A DNA stretch of 42,591 nt from contig CAZOWL010000030.1 in NCBI GenBank assembly GCA_964583605.1, forward strand, positions 1 to 42,591, read 5' to 3'. The notes under the pieces were generated by a model that searched no databases, was not told where the DNA came from, and worked only from the letters and a program-made list of their open reading frames with translations. The DNA is from CAZOWL01 sp964583605. Its GTDB lineage: Bacteria > Pseudomonadota > Gammaproteobacteria > Chromatiales > Chromatiaceae. Of the stretch, positions 42,541-42,591 are shown in pieces; positions within the stretch are counted from its first letter, which is position 1; each line of letters begins with the position of its first letter. The position numbers were made by a program, and so were the translations under genes.

Positions 42541-42591
42541 CTATGAAATTCGCGAAGCACCTTTGCTCCCTCGCCCTCTGGGAGAGGGTTG
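42541..42591 (-). repeat. Dispersed double-hairpin repeat, copy G (cut by window edge)
   Basis: The tail and small hairpin of the repeat are present (TATGAAATTCGCGAAGCACC, then CCCTCTGGGAGAGGG); the large hairpin is beyond the window. The orientation is minus, pointing at the hydrolase gene that starts 138 bases away. Confidence 0.85.

Overview
The window looks like a high-GC gammaproteobacterial chromosome, plausibly a Chromatiales-type sulfur or photosynthetic lineage. The basis is gene order: gatCAB diverging from mreBCD-mrdA-rodA-mltB-rlpA-dacC-lipB is a typical gammaproteobacterial arrangement, and the dispersed CCCTCACCCCAACCCTCTCCC-type intergenic repeats fit. The species cannot be named from the sequence alone.

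There are two very different halves. From about 26.7 kb to the end is conserved backbone: tRNA-Lys(UUU), lipB, dacC, rlpA, mltB, rodA, mrdA (PBP2), mreD, mreC and mreB on the minus strand (cell-shape and septal peptidoglycan genes), then gatC-gatA-gatB on the plus strand (Glu/Asp-tRNA amidotransferase), and a minus-strand alpha/beta-hydrolase lipoprotein. These genes are intact and tightly packed.

From 1 to 26.7 kb is accessory DNA. It opens with a giant MFS/spermidine-synthase-like/TPR protein and an AhpD-like protein. A decaying stretch follows (about 4.5-12.3 kb) in which intact small genes (EmrE-like SMR pump, DUF1523, HAD phosphatase, GIN/DUF2807 protein, CDGSH iron-sulfur protein, small membrane proteins) alternate with gene wrecks: an Uma2 nuclease with several frameshifts, a PAS/receiver fragment, a CBS protein with an internal deletion and a possible AraC scrap. 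A HigBA-type toxin-antitoxin pair follows.

The most interesting part is 13.6-25.8 kb, a minus-strand operon-like cassette. In transcription order it holds a DUF499 ATPase, DUF3780, a VapBC-like toxin-antitoxin pair, a second decayed copy of that pair, a DUF1156 adenine methyltransferase, a HipA-like kinase, a HIRAN-domain protein and a PLD-nuclease/SNF2 helicase. DUF499, DUF3780, DUF1156 and the PLD-helicase form a set I recall as anti-phage-associated and related in logic to BREX and DISARM. The kinase/HIRAN pair and the tandem toxin-antitoxin modules between core genes look like unusual additions. As given, the DUF499 gene carries an in-frame amber stop and the methyltransferase carries two frameshifts, so the system is damaged, switched off, or affected by sequence error. 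It lies next to the 3' end of tRNA-Lys, a typical island boundary.

At least eight copies (two partial at the window edges) of a repeat of about 125 bp with two hairpins are scattered through both halves. Wherever the next gene is visible, the copies point towards its start.
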